From NCBI GenBank assembly GCA_905178155.1, contig CAJINV010000002.1:8939412-9003411 (forward strand): 64,000 nt of DNA. The letters run 5' to 3'. Under the pieces are notes generated by a model. The model made no database searches. It was not told where the DNA came from and worked only from the letters and a program-made list of their open reading frames with translations. Each line of letters begins with the position of its first letter. The first letter of the stretch is position 1. The stretch is from Amoebophrya sp. A120. Lineage: Eukaryota; Sar; Dinophyceae; Syndiniales; Amoebophryaceae. The position numbers were made by a program, and so were the translations under genes. Of the stretch, positions 45,356-59,595 are shown piece after piece.

Positions 45356-47449
45356 CTACCAATCTCCGCCGTACCCAGCCGTCCCGCCATGCCTGCTGCC
45401 CGTGATCAACACATCTGACTTCGTCGACTCGCGCTGCGCGGTCTCCAACTTCGGACAGGCCGCCACGCGGTGCCCGAGCCCGCCGCAGTACACGCAGCCC
45501 TTGACACCACCGATCTCGGCCACCTCGTGCCCCGGGGGAGGCACGATTTTTTCCAGCACCGGGTGAATCTTCTGCTTGGACTCCTCCAGCACCGCTTTCA
45601 AATCGAGCAAAATCCCGTCCGTGCACTGGATCTTGTTGATGAACGTCGTGGCCACCCCCGCCTGCCCCCTTCGACCCGTCCGTCCTATTCTGTGGATGTA
45701 ATTCTCGATCTCCTTGGGCATGTCGTAATTGACGACGTGCTGAATGGCGAGCGGGAAATCCAACCCCTTGGACGCGACGTCCGTGCCGATCAGCACCGAT
45801 TTCTTCCCGGTTTTGAAGTCGTTGATGCTCTCCAGCCGCTCCTGCTGGTCCATGCCACCGTGAATCGCGACCGCGTCGACCCCCTTCAACAACAGGTACT
45901 CGTGGACATCGTCCACGTCCGCCTTGTTGTCGCAGAACACCAATACCGGCGGGGGGGTTTTCGACAGGGAGTCCAATACCGCCTTGTGCTTGTCCTCCTG
46001 CTTCACATAGGCGATCTCCTGCAGAATGTCCAAGTTCGCGCTCCCCGCGCGCCCGACGTTCACCACCACCGGGTTCGTCAGCATACCTGCGGCGAAGTTC
46101 TGGATCTTGCGGGGCATGGTCGCGGAGAACAGCAGCGTCTGCCGCTGCCCGGAAAAGTGGTCTAAAGTTATCCTGACCTCCTCCTCAAAGGTCGCGTCCA
46201 CCATTCGGTCCGCCTCGTCCATCGCCATCAGCTGGCACTGCTTGAGGTGCATCTTCCCCATCTGCAACAGCCCGTTCAGCCGGCCCGGCGTCGCGATCAC
46301 AATGTGCACGCCGCGCTTCACCGTGTTGATCTGCGGGCCCATCGGCGCGCCGCCGATCAGCAGCGCGAACTTGATCTGCCGCCGGTTGCGCCGCCACAGC
46401 TCGGACGTGGTGTCGTTGTGTAGGTGGTACAACAGAAATTTCAGGTTCTCCTCCGTCTGCACCGCCAGCTCCCGACTGGGCGCGAGCATCAACCCAAACG
46501 GGCCTTCCCCCTCGGACATGGGCTTCTTCAACTCGCACTCCATCGCCTTCATAATGAGTGGTAGCAAGAAGCACATCGTTTTCCCACTACCCGTGAACGC
46601 GATCCCAATTAAATCCCGCCCTGCTAGAGCTGCGGGGATGCCCTGCATCTGAATTTGAGTCGGCTTTTTGATCCCCTTCGCGACTAGCGCGTCCACCAAG
46701 CCCTTCGGAAACCGCATGTACTCGAACTTCTTCAGCGGCGGGGGTAGGTCCGCGCCCGCCGCTTCGAACATAAACATCTCGCGCAGCTTTTCGTTTTCCG
46801 CCTCGGACTGCAGGCGGTGTTTCGCGAGCGGCCTCCACTGCCCGATGGCTGGCATGGGTTCCTTGTATTTGATCCCCTTCGCGTTTTCCTGCCGGGACAC
46901 GAGCGGTGTTTGGTACTGCAGTTGCTCCATGATCTTCGCTTCCGACTCCTCGATCTCCCTCCGCAGCTGCTTATCCTTATCCTCGCTGTTCGCCTCTTCT
47001 TTCGCGCGAATCTCCGCGGACTGGGCCAGCAGCGAGCTTTGTCCGGTGGACCGCTCGGCGAGAATTTTTTTCAGTTTTTCCTCCAGCTGCTCCTTCTCCT
47101 TCTCCTCGTCGTCTTCGATCAGTTCCGCTTTTCTCCGAAGTCTATTCAACTCTTGATTTCTCTGTTTCTTCCGCTCCTTCAAAGGGACGTAGGTGGGTTC
47201 ATTTTTCTCATCCTCGTCTTGTTCATCTTCGCCATCAAGAAGATCCTCCTCGTCCTGTTCTCGTTGCCGGCGCTCCTCCTCCTCACGGAGACGTCTTCGT
47301 TTCCGGTACTCCTCGATGACCTTCTGCGCATCCTCCTGCTCGGTGTTTCCTGCTTCCGAATTAGTTGCACTTTCACCGGGTCGCTTGGATGAGGGTCTAG
47401 TTGTACTACTTCCCTGCTTCGGCGGCAACGACGGCGGAAGCATCGACAT
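45356..47449 (-). CDS. DDX41: DEAD-box RNA helicase DDX41 (abstrakt)
   Basis: ATP-dependent RNA helicase of the DDX41/abstrakt subfamily, associated with the spliceosome. Single exon, 697 residues, ATG at 47449. The N-terminal ~200 residues are charged coiled coil with the subfamily phrase YVPLKERKKQ. Core motifs in order: Q motif region (KKPTQIQMQGIPAAL), motif I FTGSGKT, Ia PSRELA, Ib TPGR, II DEAD (MAMDEADRM), III SAT, then VFCDNKADVDDVHEYLLLKG, TDVASKGLDFP and HRIGRTGRRG. The C-terminus has the CCHC zinc knuckle diagnostic of DDX41 (CVYCGGLGHRVAACP). Length and order match the family. It has no intron, while its neighbours do. Confidence 0.97.
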   Translation of the reverse strand: MSMLPPSLPPKQGSSTTRPSSKRPGESATNSEAGNTEQEDAQKVIEEYRKRRRLREEEERRQREQDEEDLLDGEDEQDEDEKNEPTYVPLKERKKQRNQELNRLRRKAELIEDDEEKEKEQLEEKLKKILAERSTGQSSLLAQSAEIRAKEEANSEDKDKQLRREIEESEAKIMEQLQYQTPLVSRQENAKGIKYKEPMPAIGQWRPLAKHRLQSEAENEKLREMFMFEAAGADLPPPLKKFEYMRFPKGLVDALVAKGIKKPTQIQMQGIPAALAGRDLIGIAFTGSGKTMCFLLPLIMKAMECELKKPMSEGEGPFGLMLAPSRELAVQTEENLKFLLYHLHNDTTSELWRRNRRQIKFALLIGGAPMGPQINTVKRGVHIVIATPGRLNGLLQMGKMHLKQCQLMAMDEADRMVDATFEEEVRITLDHFSGQRQTLLFSATMPRKIQNFAAGMLTNPVVVNVGRAGSANLDILQEIAYVKQEDKHKAVLDSLSKTPPPVLVFCDNKADVDDVHEYLLLKGVDAVAIHGGMDQQERLESINDFKTGKKSVLIGTDVASKGLDFPLAIQHVVNYDMPKEIENYIHRIGRTGRRGQAGVATTFINKIQCTDGILLDLKAVLEESKQKIHPVLEKIVPPPGHEVAEIGGVKGCVYCGGLGHRVAACPKLETAQRESTKSDVLITGSRHGGTAGYGGDW

Positions 47450-48081
47450 TTGATTGAAACTTGAAACGATGAAATCAGATTTGGGTTTTGACTCGTGGTA
47501 CAGAGTATTTCTTCATGTTCTTCAAGATGGTGAAAATTAGTGGGGAAAAAAAGGATACTTAAAAAGCTAGAGAGGAAATTGTAGGACGGGTTATTGCTTT
47601 TCTTCCCTTGGTCTCTGCGAAAATAAGGATAAAGGATCAGAATGTAAAAGTAAATTACATGTATCCTTTCGCATGAAAAACGTACACAGTTTCTGCAAGA
47701 AAGACAATTTTTTTTGCGACATTTTCGAATCAAACTTCATGCTGTGCTCTTCGACAGCAATTAGAGGGCTGAGATCTGTTTCTCACAGGGCTTTCTTAGT
47801 TTACGAATCGATTTGAGATCGCGTCACCCATGCCCTGCTCTTTCTAAGGTGCCTTTCGTTTCAGCAGATCAACACGCTATTTTTGAACACTGAAAAGGAA
47901 AACCAGCTATCTCTTTTACTCCGCGAACAAAAAAAGGATGTTGCGACGACCAGCAAAAGGACACTGCTCCGTCGGTTTTGAGTACTTCTATGTACAAATG
48001 CTAGTCGTGAGTCGCGGTCGCTTCTACTGTCGTGATCGTGAAGGTATTACGAGTGAAGAAATTTTGTCGAAATCAAGTTCC
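47450..48081. other. Intergenic region
   Basis: AT-rich spacer upstream of DDX41. No supported gene, repeat or RNA. Confidence 0.5.
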
Positions 48082-51000
48082 TTATCCACCAAAGAGTCGA
48101 CTTTTTTCATCTGCATCCGTGACCAGCAGGCTCTGCATCCATTCCGCGCTCCCAGGCGGAATTGCAATCGTCCGACCCAAGCGACTGTTGTCGGCAGTCT
48201 CGTCTATTGCCACCAGAACGCCCTCCAGCACGTCCGAATAGTACGGGCAAGTGGGTTGTGCTGCTTTCGAAGTTGTCGCACCGCCGTTGCCTGCCTTCTT
48301 ATGCGCTAAATCGCTGTTCTGTTCCTTATCGAGTAACTGTCGCCAGAGGGGTAAGATCCAGTGCCACAGAAGCGCGCTGCCCGGCTGGCGGTACAGCTTC
48401 TCGGCAAAGCGGACAGTCGCTTTTTGTCGCTTTTGGGCTGGAGTCAGTGGTGCTGCCTTGCCCCTAGTACTCCCAACCGGTTTAAGAGCGAACAAAGCGG
48501 GCGACGACGCAGGATCTCTCCTGGTCACGGCAAAGGTTTGTAGGCTCACGCAAAATGCTTTGAACTCCTGAAACAGTCTCGTCTCTGCTGGGTCAGCTGG
48601 CTTTCTGCGAACGTTTCCGTGCTGATGTCCAGCAGCTGCAGATGCATTTTTTTCAGCAGCTGTTGGAAACGTACTCGTTGCTGTATTTTTTGCGGAAGAT
48701 ACTTCTAACAACACCATCTTGCGGATAATTCTCTCCAATGCCGCATTCGCTCGTCGCTTGTCTTGCTGGGTCACGGCGTTCAGTAACGTGGCAAACTCTT
48801 CGGAAGAAGAACTTCCCAGTGATTCTCCGGCTGTGCTGTTCCCACGACCTCGGAAGAAATTCAGCTCTGTCTCGCTACTGCAACTTGCCGTTACAAACGT
48901 GCCCGCTGCGGCGTTCCAAGAAAGATGCTGTTTTCCCACTAAAAGAAACGGTGTGCAGGCTGGAAGCCGCGAAAAGCCAAGGCGAACTGTTGCGTGGCCG
49001 CCTGGGGAACTACCGGTTGTTGTACTCTGCGCGACTACATCCTCGACAACCCCGGCTTTGCTCAGCAAACTTCTTACATTCGTTTGAAAATGCAGCGTGA
49101 TCGGTTCTGGAGGCGGCGCAGCTTGGTTTCTACTTCTGGCTTGATTTTTTCCCGTTTTCAGCGTCTCCTTCGGATCCACCGCTTCCTCCGGCATTTGCAG
49201 CCCGTTGTAGTTCCAGCAATACACAAACCCGCCGGTCGTCAGGATCATGAACCGTTTCTCGCACGCGGACACCTGGACCTGTTCCTGTCCGAACGGCACA
49301 CCAGCGCTTTCGCTGTTCTGCAGACGATTTCCGTAGAACTCGGGCAGCACGGTCTTCAGCGCGATCGGTAACCCGGTCTGGGTGTGGAACACTTGGAAAT
49401 AAATGAAGCCGTCACTCTCCTCCACACTGTAAACGTTAAACTTCGCAGCACGGTACACAAACACGGTAAGTATCTTCGAGGCGAAGATTTTTAGCACGCG
49501 GATGTCCTTTTCCACCGGTTCCAGCCACACCGGGTCGTGCTGGTGCAGGCCAACCAGCCTGTGGTTCTCGTAGCAGATCGTCCAGTCCGGATCCCCTTCG
49601 GCCGTCACGGCCAAAGCAGCGGAGGTCGGTGGGGTCGTTTGGGGGCTGGGTGCGAATGTAGTCGATGAACTGGCATTGATTTCGTGGCTCGTGGGACCTA
49701 CTCCGCTGCCGTTGCGGCACCGGTTCCGTGTCCGCAGAACTTTCTCGACTAACGCCTGCCCGTAGTCTCGTTCCCCGTCGTCGGTTGATGAAGCTGCTGG
49801 CGCGGCAGCAGGAGGGGAAGCAATTGCTTCGCAGACTGCTTCGAGCTGGGCCCGGACCTCAGCGTACGACTGCTTTTCTGGATACAGCAATGCATGTAGG
49901 TACTCGTCCGGAATAGGCAAAAGCTCGGATGCGCTACTATCGGATTTTGCAGCCGACCCCTTTCCCCGGGCCGTACGGTGAATGTGGTGGAGCAGCAACT
50001 CCCGAAGCGCCACTTCGTGAGCCACATACGGATCTTGCACTGTCGTGGAAGCTCCGGATAGGTGGTAGTTTTCTGCCTCAGTGTCCGATGGCGCGCCCCC
50101 GGGGCCAGTTTGTCCCTCTGCGAAAATCTTCTTCTCGTTTTTTTTGAGCCAACCAGCACTAGCAGTATCTTCTTGTTGTACAGCGCCATAGTTTTTTTCC
50201 GTACCACCTTTAGTGCGTCCACTGTTCAACACTTTTTCAAAAACCGCACGGAGTTTCTGCTTCCTGCGCTCAACAAGCTCTGTGTCCGTCGATGCTGAGT
50301 CCGGTTTTTCTGCATCGTACTTGCTGGCGCGGTTCTTCGCGAGCGCAACGTCTCCTGCAAGATGCTCCGTTTTCGCATTCGCTTTTTCCTCCCGCTGCCG
50401 GCGATACCGTTCCGCTTGCAGCTCGTGCACAATCTCGCTCCGGATGTGCGACACCTCGGCCTCTGTGAGGTGGTCGACGGCGATATGAAAAGGAAAAATC
50501 CCCCCCTCCCCATATCAAAAAGGAAACCTGTGATGCTGGATTTGCGCACACAAATGAGATTTGTATTGCAGGAAGGCATTGCGGTCAGATCCCCAGGCTA
50601 GGTAGGGGCGTATGGGTCTACTTGTTCAGCATTGCAAACGGCTGACCTTTAGGCCCAGCAGCATGACAAATCGCTCCCATAATGGGGCGGAAGCTTCTGC
50701 CCTTGTCTTCTTGCTAGACAAATGTGATTTGTGACCTCAAATCAGCAGCGCAAATTTTCGGAAAGATACCTTTTCGATATGGGGAGGGGGGATTTTTCCT
50801 CTCAATAGGCGAAACTTTTCGCAGCGTCCGACAGAAGATCTTTTAGCTCGCTCAACTCTCGCCCTTCTCTCCGCGTGGGCTGTCGCAGCTCTGACACCGC
50901 TGCACCAGACGCGAAGGACGCGTCTTGGTTGGACGAAAGCGAGGGGAAAGATCGAGACTTACCCGACACTCCGGCCTCGTGACGCTCCGCAGCCAGCAGA

Positions 51001-51718
51001 ATCTGCTGCAGTTTCTTTTCCTTTTCCTCCCGAGATGCGATGGAAACGAAAACGCTGCGGTCTTCGTCTGCTTTGAAAGGGGTGCTCCCTGCCCGTTCCA
51101 ACTCTGCTTTGTCGATGAATTCAGGCAGCCGGAGCAGCCCCGTCGCTGCGTCATAGGTTTCGTGATACAGGTCCAGCTTCTCCTCCTCCCGCCGACGGGC
51201 GAATGCCAGGCCCTTCTGTTCAAGCGACGCAGTTCCGGCCAGAGAGGCTCCCAACTGCGGCGCTGCGGCGTCTTTGCCGAGCTTCGTGCCGTCGGAAAAC
51301 AGCACATCGTGCACGCTGGGCGCTTCGCCACGTCTCACCGCCTCACGCTTCGCTTCGTTCTGAAAGATTTCACATGATTCACTTGCTGACAATGAGCATT
51401 TCTTTGCATGCTATTTCGGTGGCTCCCAAGTTGTTCAAAAGAATTCAATGCGCCTACTGAAGATGTTATGAAGTTATTGTATGATGACTCGCTTCCGGAC
51501 TAATGCTACGGCTAGTACAACAAGAAATATAAGTGTGCAAGCCTTGTAAGTACCTGCTTCACTCGTTCGTCGACATCAGGGAAAATAGGTTTTCCGAATT
51601 CGTGAGCCTTGCTGCCTCCCCCTCCGCCAAGCACCACGCCCGGACCATCAGAATCGTCAGAATCCTCTTCGATCACATCTGCCACTACCCGCCGTTTCGC
51701 AACTCGGTTTGTGGCCAT
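48082..51718 (-). CDS. Uncharacterised 1037-residue protein with possible HIRA-like beta-propeller region
   Basis: Exons 51718-51554, 51359-50808 and 50478-48082, all phase 0. Intron 1 is GT-AG (donor GTACTT). Intron 2 is a family C introner; removing it joins AAKSFA to VDHLTEAEVSHIRSE. The N-terminus is acidic (EEDSDDSDG), then helical and charged. From about residue 490 there is a beta-rich region: WTICYENHRLVGLHQHDP, then GFIYFQVFHTQTGLPIALKT, then VSACEKRFMILTTGGFVYCW. Further on come NVRSLLSKAG and PFLLVGKQHLSWNA. The pattern (LLxLTxxGxxYxWN, then SLL, then a late W-containing strand) recalls the HIRA domain of histone H3.3 chaperones. I see no clear WD40 repeats, so this is a guess from spacing. 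The gene itself is well supported; the function is not. Confidence 0.7.
50479..50812 (-). mobile_element. Introner, family C, in the 48-51 kb gene
   Basis: The element 50484-50807 (324 bp) starts TATGAAAAGG and ends CTCAATA. TIR-proximal blocks are AAAAATCCCCCCCTCCCCAT and GGGGAGGGGGGATTTTT. The perfect duplication GGCGA lies at 50479-50483 and 50808-50812. Internal GCATGACAAAT and matching words are present. Same family as 56495-56804. Confidence 0.93.
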
Positions 51719-52869
51719 CGTGTTTGCTTGCGACGTGTGAAATTATATGAGGGACACGATTACGTCTGTATTGATGAAATGAGATGAAACACCTTTACTT
51801 CGGCCGCCATAGTAAGCAAGTAACTCTACGTACTGCTAGGTAGTGGCAATCGCCACGAGCGCCACTAAAAAAAAATTGTTCGTCCAAGAATAGCTTACAT
51901 TCGTATCGTAGACATATTACACAGTAGCCTGGAGGTCGTACATGTGTTGCTAGCTGGAGATCACGGAAGTCGTGCGATCCAATGCAACGACAAAGTCGTT
52001 ACTTTGCTGAAGTGACAAAGGAAGAGCCAATAGCGTTATGCACACGACACAGATCGTTGAACTTGCGATCGGAAAGCGAAGATGGAAGAAATATTTCAAA
52101 AAGATCACTCCGGACCGAATTCTTACCACTCACTGCGCGATCAATTTGCCGCAGCGGAGACCTGTCGTGTCAAAGACCCTTTTTTTTCCGGCCACACTGC
52201 TGAGCGTCTCATTCTCCAACATGTACATACTTTTATTCAAAAACCACTGCTGCGATAATTTTTGCGTCGCGTCGAGTAAAATCATTGACCTGGATCAAAG
52301 CCAGGCTCAGTTCCTGCGATAAGCAACATAAACGCTGCAGCTATCTTTGCATCCAACGGCAAAATTGGATACTGCTCCTTCATGGTGATGTGATACGAAA
52401 GCGATAGATTCTCAGAATAGGTATTTTTTGACTGTTCTAGGTGACATTAAACATTTTTAAACTTTTCAACGTTGCGCTGCGTTTTTTCTCCGTGCGCTTG
52501 CTCCCAACGAGATTACTTCTACATCCGCGTACAAACTGTTGCCGAAGCCGCATGCACTTCTCGTGCTTTCGCGTTGTTCCTTCGACATTCATTCGACTGG
52601 CGCCCGGCTCGTGATAGATCACGGGCATACGAAATTGAATGTCATCCCAGCCGCGTGCGAAGAAAGAGCACCACAGGCGCATCGGCATCACGAAGAGCAC
52701 AAATGCGAGAGTAAAAGTGCCGTGCGTCCGTACACTCCACCGTAACCGTAGCCGTACGCAGTTCCGACCATGCAGCACCGCACGTCTCTTTCCCTGCTAG
52801 AAGTAGAAGTAAGTAAATACACGCCGGAATTTTTGTAGAAGAGTCCTCATCTCGTCCGTCAAAAATTTC
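51719..52869. other. Intergenic region
   Basis: Spacer between the lysyl-tRNA synthetase stop and the 51.7-kb ATG. Frames below 115 codons without motifs; no repeat recognised. Confidence 0.5.
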
Positions 52870-55433
<2,564 letters not shown>

Positions 55434-56112
55434 TTTCTGCTGCTGAAATGGAAAAGAAGCAAGTACTTGTTGTGGGAAAAACGATCGACTTTTCTTGGAA
55501 GAAGTAAAACTAGAAAAACACTTGAAACGGCAAAACTCTAGTACTTTGCGAACTTCAGATAATGCTGACGATATTAGCACTGGCGGAGTTTCGGAAATAG
55601 TACTCTTGCGTCCTTCGAAAGAAGCCAACTGCGAGTAGCACCTACGCGCTTGGCGCACGAATCGTATTTTTACTTTCTGCTCATTACAAAGGCGCCCAAG
55701 AAGTCTTGTGCTGATCATAAACCTCTATCCTATATTTTTCGATTTGAATGCATTTCTTGGAAATTTTTATGCATCCGAAGAACCACAAACGAGCCTTTTC
55801 ATAAGTTGGCGGGAATTTCTTTTGCGCGATCTGTTGGATCTGTTTTTGACAACGAACGTCGAGTAAAGAATATCAGATCTTTTGCCGCACTGCACTGGAA
55901 AAAAGATCTTTTCGGCAGGAAAAGACAGACCTCAATGAGCAGTCGGTTAGGAGATAAAGATCCTGTATGCTTTGATCTTTTCGTCGGAATGACAAGGAAG
56001 ACACCTGTCGCACAACTCTAGAAAAGTTTACTTCGTTACTCCTTCTGTTGGAAATACGCACGAGCGCTCGAACAGACTCTAGTTGCACCCGAGCAACCAC
56101 ATTCTCCTCCCA
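55434..56112. other. Intergenic region
   Basis: Upstream of the lysyl-tRNA synthetase ATG. AT-rich, no supported gene or repeat. Confidence 0.5.
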
Positions 56113-57938
56113 CTACCCCTCAGCGCGACCTATTTGCAATTTCATAAAGACCACGTCCTCGCCTGAAAGAGATGACCCACCGTTCACAGCAGTGTGTTTT
56201 GTTTTGCTTTGCGAAGGAACTGCAACAGCATTGTCCAGTAGTGCGCTTTTTGCGAACTCGTACGCGCCGAAGAAGATAAAGCCTCCCGCCCCGACCCACA
56301 AAACCCGCGGGACCACGCCGCAAAAGAGAGCACTGAATCCTTCCTCCGCTACGATCTTCCGCAGCATGCCCCGCATCGTCATGTCGCGAATTTGTCTCGT
56401 CTTCGCCGTCATCAGCCTTGTTTTCGCAACGTCCATAGGGCACGTGAAAAAGGCCGCGATCGCGCCTCCGAAACTGCCGCACGCTGCGCCGATGTATCAA
56501 AGTGAAAAAAGCCCCCACCCCAAAGCAAAATGGAAATTTGTGATGCTGATTTGCGGTCACAAATCGCGTTGTAATGCTAGAATGGAAGAGATGCGGACTG
56601 TAGTGCTGGCTGCCGCAGAAACGCCTTGCGGCTTTGGCATGACAGAAATTTCCTGGAAACGGGAAACAGCATAACAAACTGCCTCCAAACGAGGGAACAA
56701 CTACGTCTCTTGGCCTTCTAGCAATACAAATCGATTTGTGTACTCAAATACAGCAACACAGATTTCGTTTTCGATATGGGGAGGGGGGATTTTTCCTCAC
56801 AATACGATGAGCGGGTTGAGTTCCGCGACGGACCTATCCTATGTAAAAACGTACCCACCCCAGAGTTGTCATGCAATTCTGCATGCCAAAAAAGTTTCTC
56901 ATGTAGAGCCCTATGAGAAGCATTTTCTATTTATGTTTTGGAATTTGTTATGCTAGAATCAGTATTGTAGGCTAGATCTGTAATGCTTCTGAGCTAGCGA
57001 AACAGGATTACACTACGAGGACAAACTTGTCATGCCAAACGACCAAAGCTGTGTGATTTGTCTAGCAGATTTGCCAACGTGACTCTGGTGTGGGTACGTT
57101 TTTACTCAGGATAGGACCCGCACTTCCACACATTCACAGCGAGATGGAGTTTCAGCCCTTCGTAAATCGGAAACTGGATGAATGCAAACGGAACCTCCCG
57201 TGCGATGGTGGAGGATAAGCCCGCGTAGAACCCGCGCACTGAGCCCCGCCCGTTCCCGTCGAAAATCATCTGCGCGGTTTGCGATAGGGATTTCTCGGCG
57301 GTCACCTGCATCTTCTGCTTGATGTTTTCAGTCGGCACTCGAATCAAACAAGCAGCAATTTCCCCGGACGCCGCCGCCGTGGAATGCGCAAGCCACGAGT
57401 ATTTGCTGCTGAAGTGCATGGTGGAACTTTGCTCGATAGAAATTGGAGGTGTTTTCTTTCCGCTAGAGGAAGCAGTTGCTCCATCATGCTGTTGTCGCTC
57501 GTCGTGTGAACAGCCTTCGGCAACACCACTTTCCTGTCGCATTCGCTCATCAAACGCGTCCGCTCCCCCGTTATATCGGTGTTTGTACTTCTCATTCAAG
57601 TCATTTCGCCACTGCAAATGCCGCGGTGCGGTCACTGCAGTACTATTATTCCCAGTCGATAATTGCCTCGCGCTCGGCTTCACGGTCCAGTACTCGATTG
57701 CGGAGAGTAGTTTCGGTTTTAGGAATTCGTACGTGGCGAAAAACAGGGCGGCATTGGGCCACGATCCGATCGCCGTGATGGACAAGCCTCGGTAGATGCC
57801 GCTGAAGCCACCGCTTTTCCAGAAACCGTCTTTCGCCTGGAGACGTGTCTTCAGCGTGTCCATGGGGAACAGGGCAACGTCCACCGTCGTGCCGGCAAAG
57901 CCCCCGGCCAGAAGTGCAGTTTGTGTATCGACCGTCAT
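56113..57938 (-). CDS. Mitochondrial S-adenosylmethionine carrier (SLC25A26-like)
   Basis: Inner-membrane carrier that brings S-adenosylmethionine into mitochondria for methylation. Exons 57938-57114, 56829-56805 (25 nt) and 56489-56113; 408 residues. Three carrier repeats are seen. Repeat 1: FPMDTLKTRLQAKDG then GGFSGIYRGLSITAIGSWPN, very close to the SAM-carrier phrase. Repeat 2: VPTENIKQKMQV, GFYAGLSSTIAREVPFAFIQ. Repeat 3: CPMDVAKTRLM, with GGFIFFGAYEFAKS. The protein is longer than the usual ~270-330 residues because of a polar insert of about 100 residues between helices 2 and 3, plus a tail. Both introns are introners (families B and C). Their removal restores KCGS-VAELNPLI-GAACGSFGG exactly. 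Confidence 0.93.
56490..56809 (-). mobile_element. Introner, family C, in the SAM carrier gene
   Basis: The element 56495-56804 (310 bp) starts TATCAAAGTG and ends CTCACAATA. Its end blocks are AAAAAAGCCCCCACCCC and GGGGAGGGGGGATTTTT, a looser match than in the 50-kb copy. The perfect duplication CGATG lies at 56490-56494 and 56805-56809. Possible splice placements include AT-AC and GT-TC, but not GT-AG. Confidence 0.92.
56830..57118 (-). mobile_element. Introner, family B, in the SAM carrier gene
   Basis: The element 56835-57113 (279 bp) starts TATCCTATGTAAAAACGTAC and ends in its imperfect inverse (GTACGTTTTTACTCAGGATA). The perfect duplication GGACC lies at 56830-56834 and 57114-57118. 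On the coding strand the duplication GGTCC lets this one be read as GT-AG: the donor G-T lies in the upstream copy, and AG forms from the terminal A plus the first base of the downstream copy. Confidence 0.94.
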
Positions 57939-59595
57939 GGCTGAGTTCTCACGCACAAGTCCGCGTTCGCGTCATCTCTATACTGCGACAAGTACGCAAA
58001 GCGCGGATGTTGACGACTTTTCTTGTGTGCGGAACTTCTTGTTTGACGAGACTTCATGAAGCAATGCACACTCACGACCAACAAGAGACAAAACAAGATG
58101 CGGATGTAACGCAGAAAAAAGCGACATATCCGAAGCAGATGCGCCCAGACTTTTTGGGCGCCACGGCAACACGGCGGACCGAGCTAAATGCTTGAACACC
58201 ATCGCATTGAAAAAAAATGTGCTTCCACAGGTGGCATACCGCCAGGCGTGCAGCTTGCGCTTCGTGACCAAACGCAAAGAAATCACTGACAGATTGAGCA
58301 TTTGAAAAGCTGGCTCAGAAGAGCGCAAGTTGTGCTTCTGCGCTGTACATCCAATGTGTCTCGATGTGTACATAGCATACTCGGCGTCGGAGGTAGGAGG
58401 TTATACTTGGGGGGTAAGTACATTTCAAGATTTCGTAGAAGAGTCTCAAACTTGTTGTGCGAATGTTGACAAAAAATTCTCCCGTACAGACTTGAAACTA
58501 TTTCCTCCACGGAAGGATGTCGGCAGAAAAGCTCCAAATCCTATTTCCAAAATCACCGCAACGCTCCATGAGAGAGATTTTTAATTGTCTAGAAGCGGCA
58601 TACATGATGTCTTGTCGCCTCCATCAAAATCCACATATGTCGCTTTCGGAGAGCTGCACTTTCGCTGTTTTAAGAGTGAAACGGGTGAAATCTCAGCTAC
58701 ATAAAGTACTTACTACCAAATCCTGCTCTTCTTTTTTGCATCACAGCATCACTATCCCAAAACCTCCTGCTCTAGCCTCCACGTGGCTTTTCGTTCGGAA
58801 ACAGAAATGCTTCCTCATGATATTACCCAAAATCCATCATTTTGCATTTACTGTCGTACGGAAGACTTCTTTCCGTTCCCCCAATGTTGCTTTTATTTGC
58901 TTGCTTTTTTTCGAGATCAGATAGTAAAACTAACAGTGCGCAGTAGTTGAGCGATGTGCTATGAAAAGTAATCAAGTTGTTCTGAGCTAAATTGGTGTTG
59001 TCCTAGATAGTATACAAGGACCAGAGTTAGGACCAGTCCAAAATCATACTTCAGTGCCGCGGCTCCGATTGCACGCACAGCTGCCCAGAGTCGTCCCTAC
59101 CTGCAACCAAGGCCGCGGCTTCGCTCCGAAGATGCGCTTCAAAACTTTGAAGCATCTTCGTTCTTTCGGGGGCGCTCGTGGCTTCTTTGTTTACCCCTAG
59201 AACGAACGTCTTAGCTGCCAATACATACGTATACAGAAGCGATAGTCAGATAAAATCAGAATAATGTCAGGTTTAATTCCTAGTCGACACAAACTTCTCC
59301 GATAAAAAAACTGTGATCTGTGGTCTGAAGCAAGCATACTACTATTCAAGGCACGCTCGACTACTCACGCGCGACGTGTTGTAGTCGAGACTCGTTTTTT
59401 CGCCGCGATATCTTGCTCCGCGAGACAAACAGAAACAGCACGCAAGGAAAACCTTGATCATCTCGGAAGAAGAATCACATTTGATTTATCCCTGGTGCTA
59501 CTCCTGCAGTCCGTAGAATAAGTAACTTCTTCTGTGCACGATCAGTTTCCCTTCGCCGAAAGTTTCTTTTTTTCCTTTCGCTTCTCACCACAAAC
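57939..59595. other. Intergenic region
   Basis: Spacer between the eIF4A stop and the SAM-carrier ATG. No supported gene. It contains one long near-perfect hairpin at 59127-59160, listed separately. Confidence 0.5.
59127..59160. other. Hairpin in the eIF4A downstream region
   Basis: Inverted repeat CGAAGATGCGCTTCAAA / TTTGAAGCATCTTCG around an AC loop, with a single bulged base. It lies about 440 bp past the eIF4A stop on the minus strand. It could be a 3'-end or termination structure or a chance palindrome. Confidence 0.5.

Noticed and set aside
46026-46652. Plus-strand 208-codon frame across DDX41
   Set aside because: Shadow of the DDX41 coding sequence in the opposite strand.
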